A DNA stretch of 5,312 nt from Nitrosomonadales bacterium (GTDB lineage Bacteria > Pseudomonadota > Gammaproteobacteria > Burkholderiales > Gallionellaceae): contig JACREA010000007.1 of the NCBI GenBank assembly GCA_016218465.1, forward strand, positions 1-5,312. The letters are read 5' to 3'. The notes under the pieces are model-generated. The model saw nothing but the letters and a program-made list of their open reading frames with translations. It was not told the DNA's origin and made no database searches. The position numbers and the translations under genes were made by a program. This document shows positions 1 to 5,117 of this stretch, piece by piece; the stretch's first letter is position 1, and each line of letters begins with the position of its first letter.

Positions 1-230
1 CGGGGCGTGTATCGCTGCATATATTTGTCATCATCAATTTTCTTTATCTGACCATCAATCCAGCCAAAACAAATTGCTTCTTCAACTGCATCCACATAAG
101 AAATAGATGCTTGTCCAGTATGCTTTTTATAGTAAATCAGCCAAATGTCCTTTTGGGATTTGTGGTTCTTTTGCAGCCATGACCGCCACTCCTTGCGATC
201 CTTGGCATAGGTTGTTTTAGCTTCTTCCAT
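1..230 (-). CDS. YdeI/OmpD-associated-like protein, N-terminal part (runs off left edge)
   Basis: Reading leftward from ATG at 230-228 gives 76 open codons that continue past the window edge. The protein starts MEEAKTTYAKDRKEWRSWL and carries the segments IWLIYYKKHTG (about residues 29-39), a run ending EEAICFGWIDGQIKKID, and MQRYTP near the edge. I recognise this pattern from the YdeI/OmpD-associated family (sometimes called bacteriocin-protection proteins), a family whose biochemical role is not settled, so no function is claimed. The start is firm: this frame has a stop at 335-333 and no ATG, GTG or TTG between it and 230. No Shine-Dalgarno precedes the ATG. GC is about 42% by hand count, clearly lower than neighbouring xseA, which suggests a different history. 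It lies downstream of xseA on the same strand. Confidence 0.8.
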   Translation of the reverse strand, partial: MEEAKTTYAKDRKEWRSWLQKNHKSQKDIWLIYYKKHTGQASISYVDAVEEAICFGWIDGQIKKIDDDKYMQRYTP

Positions 231-241
231 TTTAGTAAATG

Positions 242-304
242 CTATTGGGCAGAAAAATGGAGTCCGGGTCTTGCATGAACACCCTTCAACAGGCCGTTGC
301 TCAT
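242..304 (-). CDS. possible 20-residue leader-like small ORF between xseA and the YdeI-like gene
   Basis: ATG at 304-302 opens 20 codons (MSNGLLKG...LHFSAQ) ending in TAG at 244-242. A strong Shine-Dalgarno, AAGGGAG at 317-311, lies immediately after the xseA stop with six bases between GGGAG and the ATG. Its stop lies 11 bases before the ATG of the YdeI-like gene, which has no Shine-Dalgarno of its own. The placement would allow coupled translation from xseA through the small ORF to the next gene. I do not recognise the peptide. It is too short to rule out chance, and it could also be a remnant of an older gene end. Confidence 0.3.
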   Translation of the reverse strand: MSNGLLKGVHARPGLHFSAQ

Positions 305-316
305 AGCGCTCTCCCT

Positions 317-1696
317 TTAAAGATCGCCATCGCTAATTTCATATGATGAGCGAACTACGCCACACTCTTTCACTTTAGTCTGCGCCCACCCCTTAGCAAA
401 GGTGATCCGCAGTTCCGCGCCGATTGCCAACTGCCCCGCGTCCGACACCACGCTGCCGCTTGCATCCTGTACCAGGCTGTAGCCGCGAGCCATGACTTGT
501 TGCGGGTTGAGCAATGTCAAGTGTTGAGCGGTACTCTCCACTCGCCCAGACCGTTGTTCTTGTGTCATGCGCATCGCTTTGACTAATCGGTTCGCCAGAT
601 TGGTTTGGTTGTCGTGCAGACGGGTAAAGTCGCCGCTTGCCGAACGAAGTCGTTGCGCCATGATTTGCCACTGCCAGTGCTGATGCTGCTTGCGATATGC
701 AAAGGCTCGCTGCATGCGTTGTTGCAGTTGGCCTAGATGTTGGGCTTGACGCTGCAACTGTTGTGCAGGATGCACCAGGCGGCGCTGCAAGTAGTCCACG
801 GCCTGCATGGCATTTTGCAGACGGTTGTGTTGAGCGCGTTGCATACGCTGCGTTATAACGGCCATGCTTCCAAACAACGCATGGCGATCCGGCACGGCGC
901 GCTGCGCGGCTGCGGTGGGGGTCGGGGCGCGTTCGTCGGCAGCAAAGTCGGCAATCGTAAAGTCGGTCTCGTGCCCAACCCCGCTGACGATGGGAATTTC
1001 GCTGGCAGCGATGGCGCGCGCGACGATTTCTTCGTTGAACGCCCACAGGTCTTCAATGCTGCCGCCACCGCGGCACAGGATCAGCACGTCGCATTCGGCG
1101 CGCCGGTTGGCACGCTGGATGGCTGCCGCGATCTTCTCCGCACTGCCTGCACCCTGAACCGGCGCGGGGTACAGCACCACCGGCGCACTCGGCAGCCGCA
1201 GCTTCAAGGTGGTCAGCACGTCGCGCAACGCGGCGGCCTGCGGCGAGGTAATGATGCCGATGCGTTTCGGGAATGCGGGCAAGGCGCGTTTGCGCGCGGC
1301 AGCGAATAAGCCTTCGCTTTCCAGCAATTGCTTCAGCCGCTCGAATTGCTCATACAGTATGCCCAACCCTGCCGGACGCATCTGCTCGACGGTCAATTGA
1401 AAATCGCCGCGTTGCTCATATAAAGTAGCGACCGCTAATACTTCGACCTGCTGCCCGTTGGCGATCGGTTCTCTCAATAATTGGTTTTTATGCCGGAACA
1501 TCACGCACCGAACTTGTGCCTGATCGTCCTTCAGCGAAAAATAAAAATGACCGGAGGCGGCCTTCACCAAATTAGAAATTTCTCCTCGCACCCACAACAA
1601 AGGGACGTTGCTTTCGAGCAACTGCTTGATTGCAAAGTTGAGTTCTGCGACACGAAAAACACGGTCTTTTTCTTTTAAAAAAAGTTCGAAAGACAT
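317..1696 (-). CDS. xseA: Exodeoxyribonuclease VII large subunit
   Basis: Catalytic large subunit of exonuclease VII, which with several small XseB subunits degrades single-stranded DNA from both ends to oligonucleotides in the cytoplasm, in repair and recombination. With the ATG at 1696 the product is 459 residues, the usual size. An N-terminal OB fold (about 10-105) contains WVRGEISNL, ASGHFYFSLKDD and QVRCVMF. The catalytic domain follows with GIITSPQAAALRDVL, then CRGGGSIEDLWAFNEE (about 208-223) and SGVGHETDFTIADFAADERAPTP (about 238-260), whose GHETD block is the family signature. A Gln-rich coiled coil fills about 280-400, and MARGYSLV lies near the C-terminus. A TTG at 1726 would add ten residues, but the family-like sequence begins at MSFELF, so I prefer the ATG. 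No strong ribosome site precedes either start. The gene is divergent from exbB; xseB is not in the window. Confidence 0.97.
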   Translation of the reverse strand: MSFELFLKEKDRVFRVAELNFAIKQLLESNVPLLWVRGEISNLVKAASGHFYFSLKDDQAQVRCVMFRHKNQLLREPIANGQQVEVLAVATLYEQRGDFQLTVEQMRPAGLGILYEQFERLKQLLESEGLFAAARKRALPAFPKRIGIITSPQAAALRDVLTTLKLRLPSAPVVLYPAPVQGAGSAEKIAAAIQRANRRAECDVLILCRGGGSIEDLWAFNEEIVARAIAASEIPIVSGVGHETDFTIADFAADERAPTPTAAAQRAVPDRHALFGSMAVITQRMQRAQHNRLQNAMQAVDYLQRRLVHPAQQLQRQAQHLGQLQQRMQRAFAYRKQHQHWQWQIMAQRLRSASGDFTRLHDNQTNLANRLVKAMRMTQEQRSGRVESTAQHLTLLNPQQVMARGYSLVQDASGSVVSDAGQLAIGAELRITFAKGWAQTKVKECGVVRSSYEISDGDL

Positions 1697-1878
1697 ATTG
1701 ACAATCCGAAATAATCCACATTCCAAGGAAATTCGCTGCTTTTCACTGTACCACCCTACAGCGGCATTTCACACTTACAATAAGTAACTGTATTTATTAA
1801 CTAATATCGCCTTTTAAAAAATAGGCAAAGTAACAAAAGTCCTTATTCCACGCCACCTTAAATCGGCATCAATTGAAG

Positions 1879-1913
1879 CAATCCACAAAGTTACCCACAG
1901 GTTTTGTGGGTAA
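1879..1913. repeat. inverted repeat with three DnaA-box-like 9-mers
   Basis: TTACCCACA (1891-1899) and its exact reverse complement TGTGGGTAA (1905-1913) form a perfect 9-bp stem around a 5-base loop. Each arm differs from the DnaA box TTATCCACA at one base. CAATCCACA (1879-1887) precedes it in the same orientation and matches at seven of nine. The site sits in a divergent promoter region, so it could be a protein-binding site (DnaA or another dimeric regulator) or simply an RNA hairpin. No T-run follows on the plus strand, so it is not a typical terminator. Confidence 0.45.
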
Positions 1914-1939
1914 ACGGAAATACTCTTTTCAAATGGCAG

Positions 1940-1960
1940 CTTAGCAAAATATTGCTGAAG
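1940..1960. repeat. small inverted repeat upstream of exbB
   Basis: AGCAA (1943-1947) and TTGCT (1952-1956) are exact complements around AATA, and flanking CTT (1940-1942) and AAG (1958-1960) extend the pairing past one bulged G. It could be an operator for the exbB operon or a hairpin in a longer leader, but the arms are short and AT-rich, so chance is plausible. Confidence 0.25.
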
Positions 1961-2031
1961 CGATTTATGAGAAATGTTGCTCAACCTGCTACGACACGCT
2001 ACAGTTGCGACCTGATTATTTAAGCACATTT

Positions 2032-2036
2032 GGAGG
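2032..2036 (+). promoter_or_regulatory. strong Shine-Dalgarno fixing the GTG start of exbB
   Basis: GGAGG lies six bases before the GTG at 2043. It is the best ribosome site in the window and settles the choice of a GTG start for the first gene of the operon. Confidence 0.85.
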
Positions 2037-2042
2037 ATACGC

Positions 2043-2651
2043 GTGATTGCAATCGTAGAGGCGGCTGGTTGGCCAATCTGGTTTTTGATTCTGGCATCCG
2101 TTATCGCAGTCGGTTTGATAATTGATCGCCTGATGTATTTGCGCATCAAACGTATCGCACCCCCCGCCCTTCTTGACGAGGTCGTCAATGAACTCAAACA
2201 GCGCGGAATCAGCGATGGCATGCTGTCCAAGCTTGCCGGCAGCTCGCCATTGGGGCGTATTTTTTCAGCAGGGCTCAAAAATATCAAAAGCACCCCGGAA
2301 GTGATGAAAGAGTCGATTGAGGAAGCCGGCAGGATAGTCACACACGATTTGGAGCGCTTTCTCACCACTCTGGGTACGATTGCTTCCATCAGCCCACTGC
2401 TTGGGCTATTCGGAACGGTAGTCGGCATGATCGAGATTTTTGGCTCCCAAAATGTCACCGGGAACAGCCCGGCGATTCTCGCACACGGTATTTCCGTGGC
2501 GCTTTACAACACAGCCTTCGGCCTGATCGTGGCGATCCCCAGTATGATCTTCTACCGCCACTTTCGTGCGCAGGTGGATAGCCTGACCATTGAGATGGAG
2601 CAACAGGCAGTCAAACTGATCGAGATAGTTCACGGTCAGCGCAAAGGCTAA
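2043..2651 (+). CDS. exbB: MotA/TolQ/ExbB-family proton channel protein
   Basis: Inner-membrane channel protein that, with its ExbD partner, uses the proton motive force to drive a periplasmic process; classical ExbB-ExbD energises TonB for outer-membrane uptake. The 202-residue product starts at GTG behind a strong GGAGG. Three membrane segments are visible: about 9-29 (WPIWFLILASVIAVGLIID), about 110-133 with the family motif SPLLGLFGTVVGM, and about 148-170 with ISVALYNTAFGLIVAIPSM. Between the first and second lies a charged cytoplasmic region of about 80 residues. The conserved pore threonines appear to be T125 and T157. The acidic residue five positions before the second threonine in E. 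coli ExbB (Glu176) is Val152 here. ExbD starts 4 bases after the stop. Neither TonB nor the Tol-Pal genes are in the window, so the energised partner is unknown. TolQ is the alternative name; placement before lpxK favours the ExbB-type call. Confidence 0.9.
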   Translation: MIAIVEAAGWPIWFLILASVIAVGLIIDRLMYLRIKRIAPPALLDEVVNELKQRGISDGMLSKLAGSSPLGRIFSAGLKNIKSTPEVMKESIEEAGRIVTHDLERFLTTLGTIASISPLLGLFGTVVGMIEIFGSQNVTGNSPAILAHGISVALYNTAFGLIVAIPSMIFYRHFRAQVDSLTIEMEQQAVKLIEIVHGQRKG

Positions 2652-2655
2652 TGCC

Positions 2656-3075
2656 ATGAACTTTCAACGTGGGCATAGCCGCGAAGAACCGGAAATCAAT
2701 CTGATTGCGCTGATAGATGTGCTGCTGGTCATATTGATTTTTCTGATGGTAACCACCAGCTATGCAAAATTTTCCGAATTGCAGGTCAATCTGCCGCAGG
2801 CAGGTGGCGAAGCAAGTACCGCAAAGACAAAGGCGATCAATGTTTCGGTGGATGCTTCCGAGCACTATGCCATCAATAATCAGGGGGTATCCTACACTGG
2901 CGTAGAACCGTTGGCAGCCGCTCTTAAAAATGCTGCAGCCGATCAAACCGATCCCATTATAGTCATCAACGCCGACGCCAAAGCCCCTCACCAATCCGTA
3001 ATAAACGTGATGGAGGCTGCAAGACAGGCGGGCTACGGGCGGATCACTTTTACCACGCAGAGCCAGCCAAAATAA
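2656..3075 (+). CDS. exbD: ExbD/TolR-family biopolymer transport protein
   Basis: Partner of the ExbB-like channel: a single-span inner-membrane protein with a periplasmic domain. The 139-residue product has a short cytoplasmic head, then EPEINLIALIDVLLVILIF, with the one membrane helix at about 16-35. Asp21 in LIDVLLV is the expected proton-carrying aspartate (Asp25 of E. coli ExbD). VNLPQA follows at the start of the periplasmic part, and the C-terminal half (IIVINADAKAPHQSVINVMEAARQAG) matches the family's usual fold. The ATG is preceded by a weak AAAGG. It lies 4 bp after exbB and 14 bp before lpxK, so it is clearly in the same operon. TolR would be similar in shape; the exbB-exbD-lpxK order supports the ExbD name. 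Confidence 0.92.
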   Translation: MNFQRGHSREEPEINLIALIDVLLVILIFLMVTTSYAKFSELQVNLPQAGGEASTAKTKAINVSVDASEHYAINNQGVSYTGVEPLAAALKNAAADQTDPIIVINADAKAPHQSVINVMEAARQAGYGRITFTTQSQPK

Positions 3076-3089
3076 CGGGGCCTTATAAC

Positions 3090-4082
3090 GTGCACTGGCT
3101 GCAAAACCATTGGTATCGAATTACCCCGCTGCACCTGATTCTTTTTCCTGTCAGCTTGATTTTTCGTGTGCTGGTAGCGTTTCGCCGCGCGCTGTATCGC
3201 AACCTCATTTTTTCCAGCGACCAGTTGCTGATTCCTGTCATCGTGATAGGCAACATCAGTGTAGGTGGAACCGGCAAAACCCCGCTCACGCTTGCATTGG
3301 CTCAACAGCTTGCCAAGCGCGGATGGCATCCGCTCATCGTCAGTCGCGGCTATGGCGGTAAATCACATCAACCGCAAAACGTCTCTGCAAGCAGCACGGC
3401 ACAGCAAATAGGCGATGAGCCGTTGCTGATGGCGCGCCGCGACATCTGTCCGGTATGGGTCGGCAGAAACCGGGCCGCAACGGCACACGCAGCCACTCAA
3501 ACCCACCCGCAATGTGATGTCGTGCTGTGCGATGACGGCTTGCAGCACTATCGATTGCAGCGCGATGTCGAAATCGCGGTCATTGATGGCGCGCGAAGTT
3601 TTGGCAACGGTTTCCTGCTCCCTGCCGGTCCGCTTCGTGAGCCGATAGCGCGTTTGCAGGAGGTGGATGCGGTGGTGGTAAATGGCGGCGACCCCCTCCC
3701 AAGGCAGTTCGCCATGCATTTATCCGGGGAGCTTTTCTACAACCTGCTCGATCCTGTCCAGACAGCCGATGCGGCTCGTTTCCATGCGGCGAGAAATCAT
3801 GCCATCGCCGGGATCGGCCATCCGCAACGCTATTTCCAGCATCTGGAAAAGATGGGCATTTCCTTTACACCGCATGCTTTTCCAGACCACCATCCTTATT
3901 CGGCAAACGATCTTGCTTTTGAAAATTGCGATGCGATACTCCTGACCGAAAAAGATGCGGTAAAATGCACGGCATTCGCTGATGCGCGATATTGGGTGTT
4001 GCGAGTGGATGCCCAAATTGACTCTACCTTGATCGACCTCATTCTGCGAAAGATCACACCTAATGGACTCCAAACTGCTTGA
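3090..4082 (+). CDS. lpxK: Tetraacyldisaccharide 4'-kinase (lipid A kinase)
   Basis: Transfers the ATP gamma-phosphate to the 4' position of tetraacyldisaccharide-1-phosphate to make lipid IVA, the sixth step of lipid A synthesis, at the cytoplasmic face of the inner membrane. The product is 330 residues, the usual length. A hydrophobic N-terminal stretch (about 13-30) suits membrane association. The Walker A loop is VGGTGKT (about 58-64), followed by IVSRGYGG (83-90), GDEP (108-111), CDDGLQH with the acidic pair D148-D149 and H153, AVIDG (163-167), LLPAGPLREP (176-185), GIGHPQRYF (241-249), PDHHPYS (265-271) and LLTEKDAVK (284-292), all typical of LpxK. The start is GTG at 3090 with a weak GGGG upstream, and the N-terminus HWYRITPLHL looks family-like from there. 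The 3' end overlaps the next gene by 20 bases. No msbA lies next to it, unlike in enteric bacteria. Confidence 0.96.
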   Translation: MHWLQNHWYRITPLHLILFPVSLIFRVLVAFRRALYRNLIFSSDQLLIPVIVIGNISVGGTGKTPLTLALAQQLAKRGWHPLIVSRGYGGKSHQPQNVSASSTAQQIGDEPLLMARRDICPVWVGRNRAATAHAATQTHPQCDVVLCDDGLQHYRLQRDVEIAVIDGARSFGNGFLLPAGPLREPIARLQEVDAVVVNGGDPLPRQFAMHLSGELFYNLLDPVQTADAARFHAARNHAIAGIGHPQRYFQHLEKMGISFTPHAFPDHHPYSANDLAFENCDAILLTEKDAVKCTAFADARYWVLRVDAQIDSTLIDLILRKITPNGLQTA

Positions 4083-4251
4083 TATTCTCGTTTGCCCACT
4101 ATGCAAATCCCCGCTGGTCTATCAGAAATCAGCACAGGAATTGATCTGCAAGGCTGACCGGCTGGCTTACAAAATAGAGGACGACATCCCTGTAATGCTG
4201 GCCGACGAAGCACGCAAACTCACCCCGGAAGAAATCGAAGCGCTTCGATGA
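4063..4251 (+). CDS. ycaR: Trm112/YcaR-family small protein
   Basis: A 62-residue protein of the Trm112/YcaR family. Family members have a zinc-ribbon-like fold, and eukaryotic and archaeal Trm112 activates methyltransferases; the bacterial role is less clear. The sequence begins MDSKLLDILVCPLCKSPL, then QELICKADRLAYKIEDDIPVML and TPEEIEAL, close to E. coli YcaR. Cysteines 11, 14 and 29 are present but a fourth is not, as in E. coli YcaR. The ATG lies inside lpxK (20-base overlap, different frame), and the stop shares ATGA with the kdsB start, so translation is probably coupled on both sides. The position between lpxK and kdsB is widely conserved in proteobacteria. Confidence 0.93.
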   Translation: MDSKLLDILVCPLCKSPLVYQKSAQELICKADRLAYKIEDDIPVMLADEARKLTPEEIEALR

Positions 4252-5117
4252 CAAGCTTTCACGTCGTAATACCAGCCCGGCACGCTTCCACCCGACTGCC
4301 CGGCAAGCCGTTGCTGCCGATTGCCGGCAAGCCGATGGTGATAAGAGTTGCGGAACAAGCAGCCCTGAGCGGCGCGCAACAAATATGGATCGCCACCGAC
4401 CATCATGCGATTGCCAACGTGGTGCATGAACATGGTTTTAAGGCCTGCCTGACCAGAGAGAGCCACACCAGCGGCACGGACCGCATCGCCGAGGTGGTGG
4501 AGCAACAGGGCTGGTCAAATGACATAATCGTGGTAAATGTGCAGGGCGACGAGCCGCTGATACCCCCTGCGCTGATACGCGCTGTAGCCGAACACCTGCA
4601 TCAACATCCTGAATGTGCGATTGCCACCGCTTGCCATGCGATTCACGACGAAGCGGCTTTTCGCAATCCCAATATCGTCAAGGCGGTGCTCGATAAAAAT
4701 GGCAACGCGCTATATTTCAGCCGCGCACCAGTTCCATATCCACGCGACTCGTTCGCACTCCCCTCTCCCGCTAGCGGGATAACCAGCGACTTTGCGGCTT
4801 TGCCGCCCAGTCGAATGGCTAGTAGTTCCATCAGAGGGGCTGGGGGAGAGGGTTTACCGGAAGGCTTGCCTGTATTGCGCCACATCGGGATATACGCATA
4901 CCGAGCCAGTTTCTTGCGCGCCTTCGGGCAACTGGCTCCTGCGCCCATCGAACATTTTGAGGCACTGGAACAATTGCGCGCGCTGTATCATGGGTACAAA
5001 ATCGGCGTGTTCGTCGCTGAGCAAGCCCCACCCTGCGGCGTGGACACTGAACAGGATCTGCATGCGGTACGGCATATTTTTTCCACACAAAACAAACCGG
5101 AGGAGAACAAAAAATGA
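4248..5117 (+). CDS. kdsB: 3-deoxy-manno-octulosonate cytidylyltransferase (CMP-Kdo synthetase) with a 32-residue in-frame insert
   Basis: Couples CTP and Kdo to CMP-Kdo, the activated sugar for adding Kdo to lipid IVA in the cytoplasm. Family motifs: VVIPARHASTRLPGKPL (6-22), IATDHH (48-53), TSGTDRIAEVVE (74-85), VNVQGDEPLIP (96-106, with D101), LYFSRAPVPYPRD (155-167), LRHIGIYAYRA (210-220), IEHFEALEQLRAL (234-246) and GVDTEQDL (264-271, with D266). D101 and D266 correspond to the metal-binding aspartates. The product is 289 residues against about 250-257 for the family. The excess is residues 171-202, rich in Pro, Ser, Ala and Gly, between PRDSFA and LPEGLPVLRHIG. These are encoded by a palindromic repeat. 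Removing them leaves 257 residues with normal flanks, so the enzyme is probably active with an enlarged loop. The start ATG overlaps the previous stop (ATGA), and the stop overlaps adk in the same way. Confidence 0.95.
   Translation: MTSFHVVIPARHASTRLPGKPLLPIAGKPMVIRVAEQAALSGAQQIWIATDHHAIANVVHEHGFKACLTRESHTSGTDRIAEVVEQQGWSNDIIVVNVQGDEPLIPPALIRAVAEHLHQHPECAIATACHAIHDEAAFRNPNIVKAVLDKNGNALYFSRAPVPYPRDSFALPSPASGITSDFAALPPSRMASSSIRGAGGEGLPEGLPVLRHIGIYAYRASFLRAFGQLAPAPIEHFEALEQLRALYHGYKIGVFVAEQAPPCGVDTEQDLHAVRHIFSTQNKPEENKK
4758..4853 (+). repeat. 96-bp palindromic repeat inserted in frame in kdsB
   Basis: The segment starts CTCCCCTCTCCCG and ends CTGGGGGAGAGGGT, with exact inverted termini CCCTCTCCC (4761-4769) and GGGAGAGGG (4844-4852). 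It equals 32 codons (kdsB residues 171-202), in a place where relatives have no residues. The other two forward frames hit stops at once (TAG 4772-4774, TAA 4780-4782), so only this frame keeps kdsB intact. C/G-rich repeats of the type CCCTCTCCC...GGGAGAGGG are common dispersed elements, usually between genes. No clear target-site duplication is seen at the borders, so the ends are set from the protein alignment as I recall it. Confidence 0.8.
4779..4832 (+). repeat. inner 54-bp hairpin segment splitting the outer repeat
   Basis: Between the GCGGG ending at 4778 and the AGAGGGG starting at 4833 lie 54 bases, exactly 18 codons (ITSDF...SSSI). Without them the two halves join into a perfect 26-bp palindrome (4760-4778 plus 4833-4839). 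The segment is itself a hairpin: GCGGC (4794-4798) pairs with GCCGC (4802-4806) around TTT, CGACT (4787-4791) with AGTCG (4809-4813), and CCA (4783-4785) with TGG (4816-4818). It may be a second element nested in the first, or a variable middle of one element. Confidence 0.6.
5099..5105 (+). promoter_or_regulatory. Shine-Dalgarno of adk inside the end of kdsB
   Basis: GGAGGAG at 5099-5105 lies 8 bases before the adk ATG at 5114, within the last kdsB codons. It gives adk its own ribosome site in addition to ATGA coupling, which suits a protein needed in larger amounts than KdsB. Confidence 0.75.

Larger units (their letters stand above)
1697..2042. promoter_or_regulatory. divergent intergenic region between xseA and exbB
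   Basis: About 346 bp separate the two divergent starts, and both transcripts should begin here. It is AT-rich and I see no convincing gene; open frames crossing it are antisense to exbB. Promoter assignment is weak. For exbB, TTGCTC (1977-1982) and TACAGT (2000-2005) are 17 bp apart but match the sigma-70 boxes only partly. For xseA, on the minus strand, a TTGCCT and TATTAG pair 16 bp apart lies in about 1802-1829. No Fur-box-like palindrome was seen, although ExbB/ExbD systems are often iron-regulated. Two inverted repeats inside it are listed separately. Confidence 0.6.

Noticed and set aside
737..1309. 190-codon plus-strand open frame
   Set aside because: Lies fully antisense to xseA in its GC-rich part; the protein is low-complexity (His, Gly, Arg, Gln) with no recognisable motif.
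1697..1726. N-terminal extension of XseA from a TTG start
   Set aside because: The ten extra residues (MECGLFRIVN) are not family-like and no Shine-Dalgarno precedes the TTG; the ATG at 1696 begins the recognisable sequence.
1891..1913. Rho-independent terminator
   Set aside because: Good 9-bp stem, but no T-run follows on either strand and no gene ends nearby; both neighbours start from this region.
1697..2042. Replication origin
   Set aside because: Only three degenerate DnaA-like boxes and no dnaA, dnaN, rpmH or gidA-type neighbours; too little to call oriC.
1814..2458. 214-codon minus-strand open frame crossing the intergenic region
   Set aside because: Mostly antisense to exbB; composition is that of a shadow frame and no ribosome site or motif supports it.
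4758..4853. CRISPR repeat or IS end
   Set aside because: Only one unit, no spacers, no transposase, no clear target duplication; best seen as a small palindromic repeat.
4643..4948. Minus-strand frame through the kdsB repeat
   Set aside because: Open only because the palindromic repeat is GC-rich and stop-poor; antisense to conserved kdsB.
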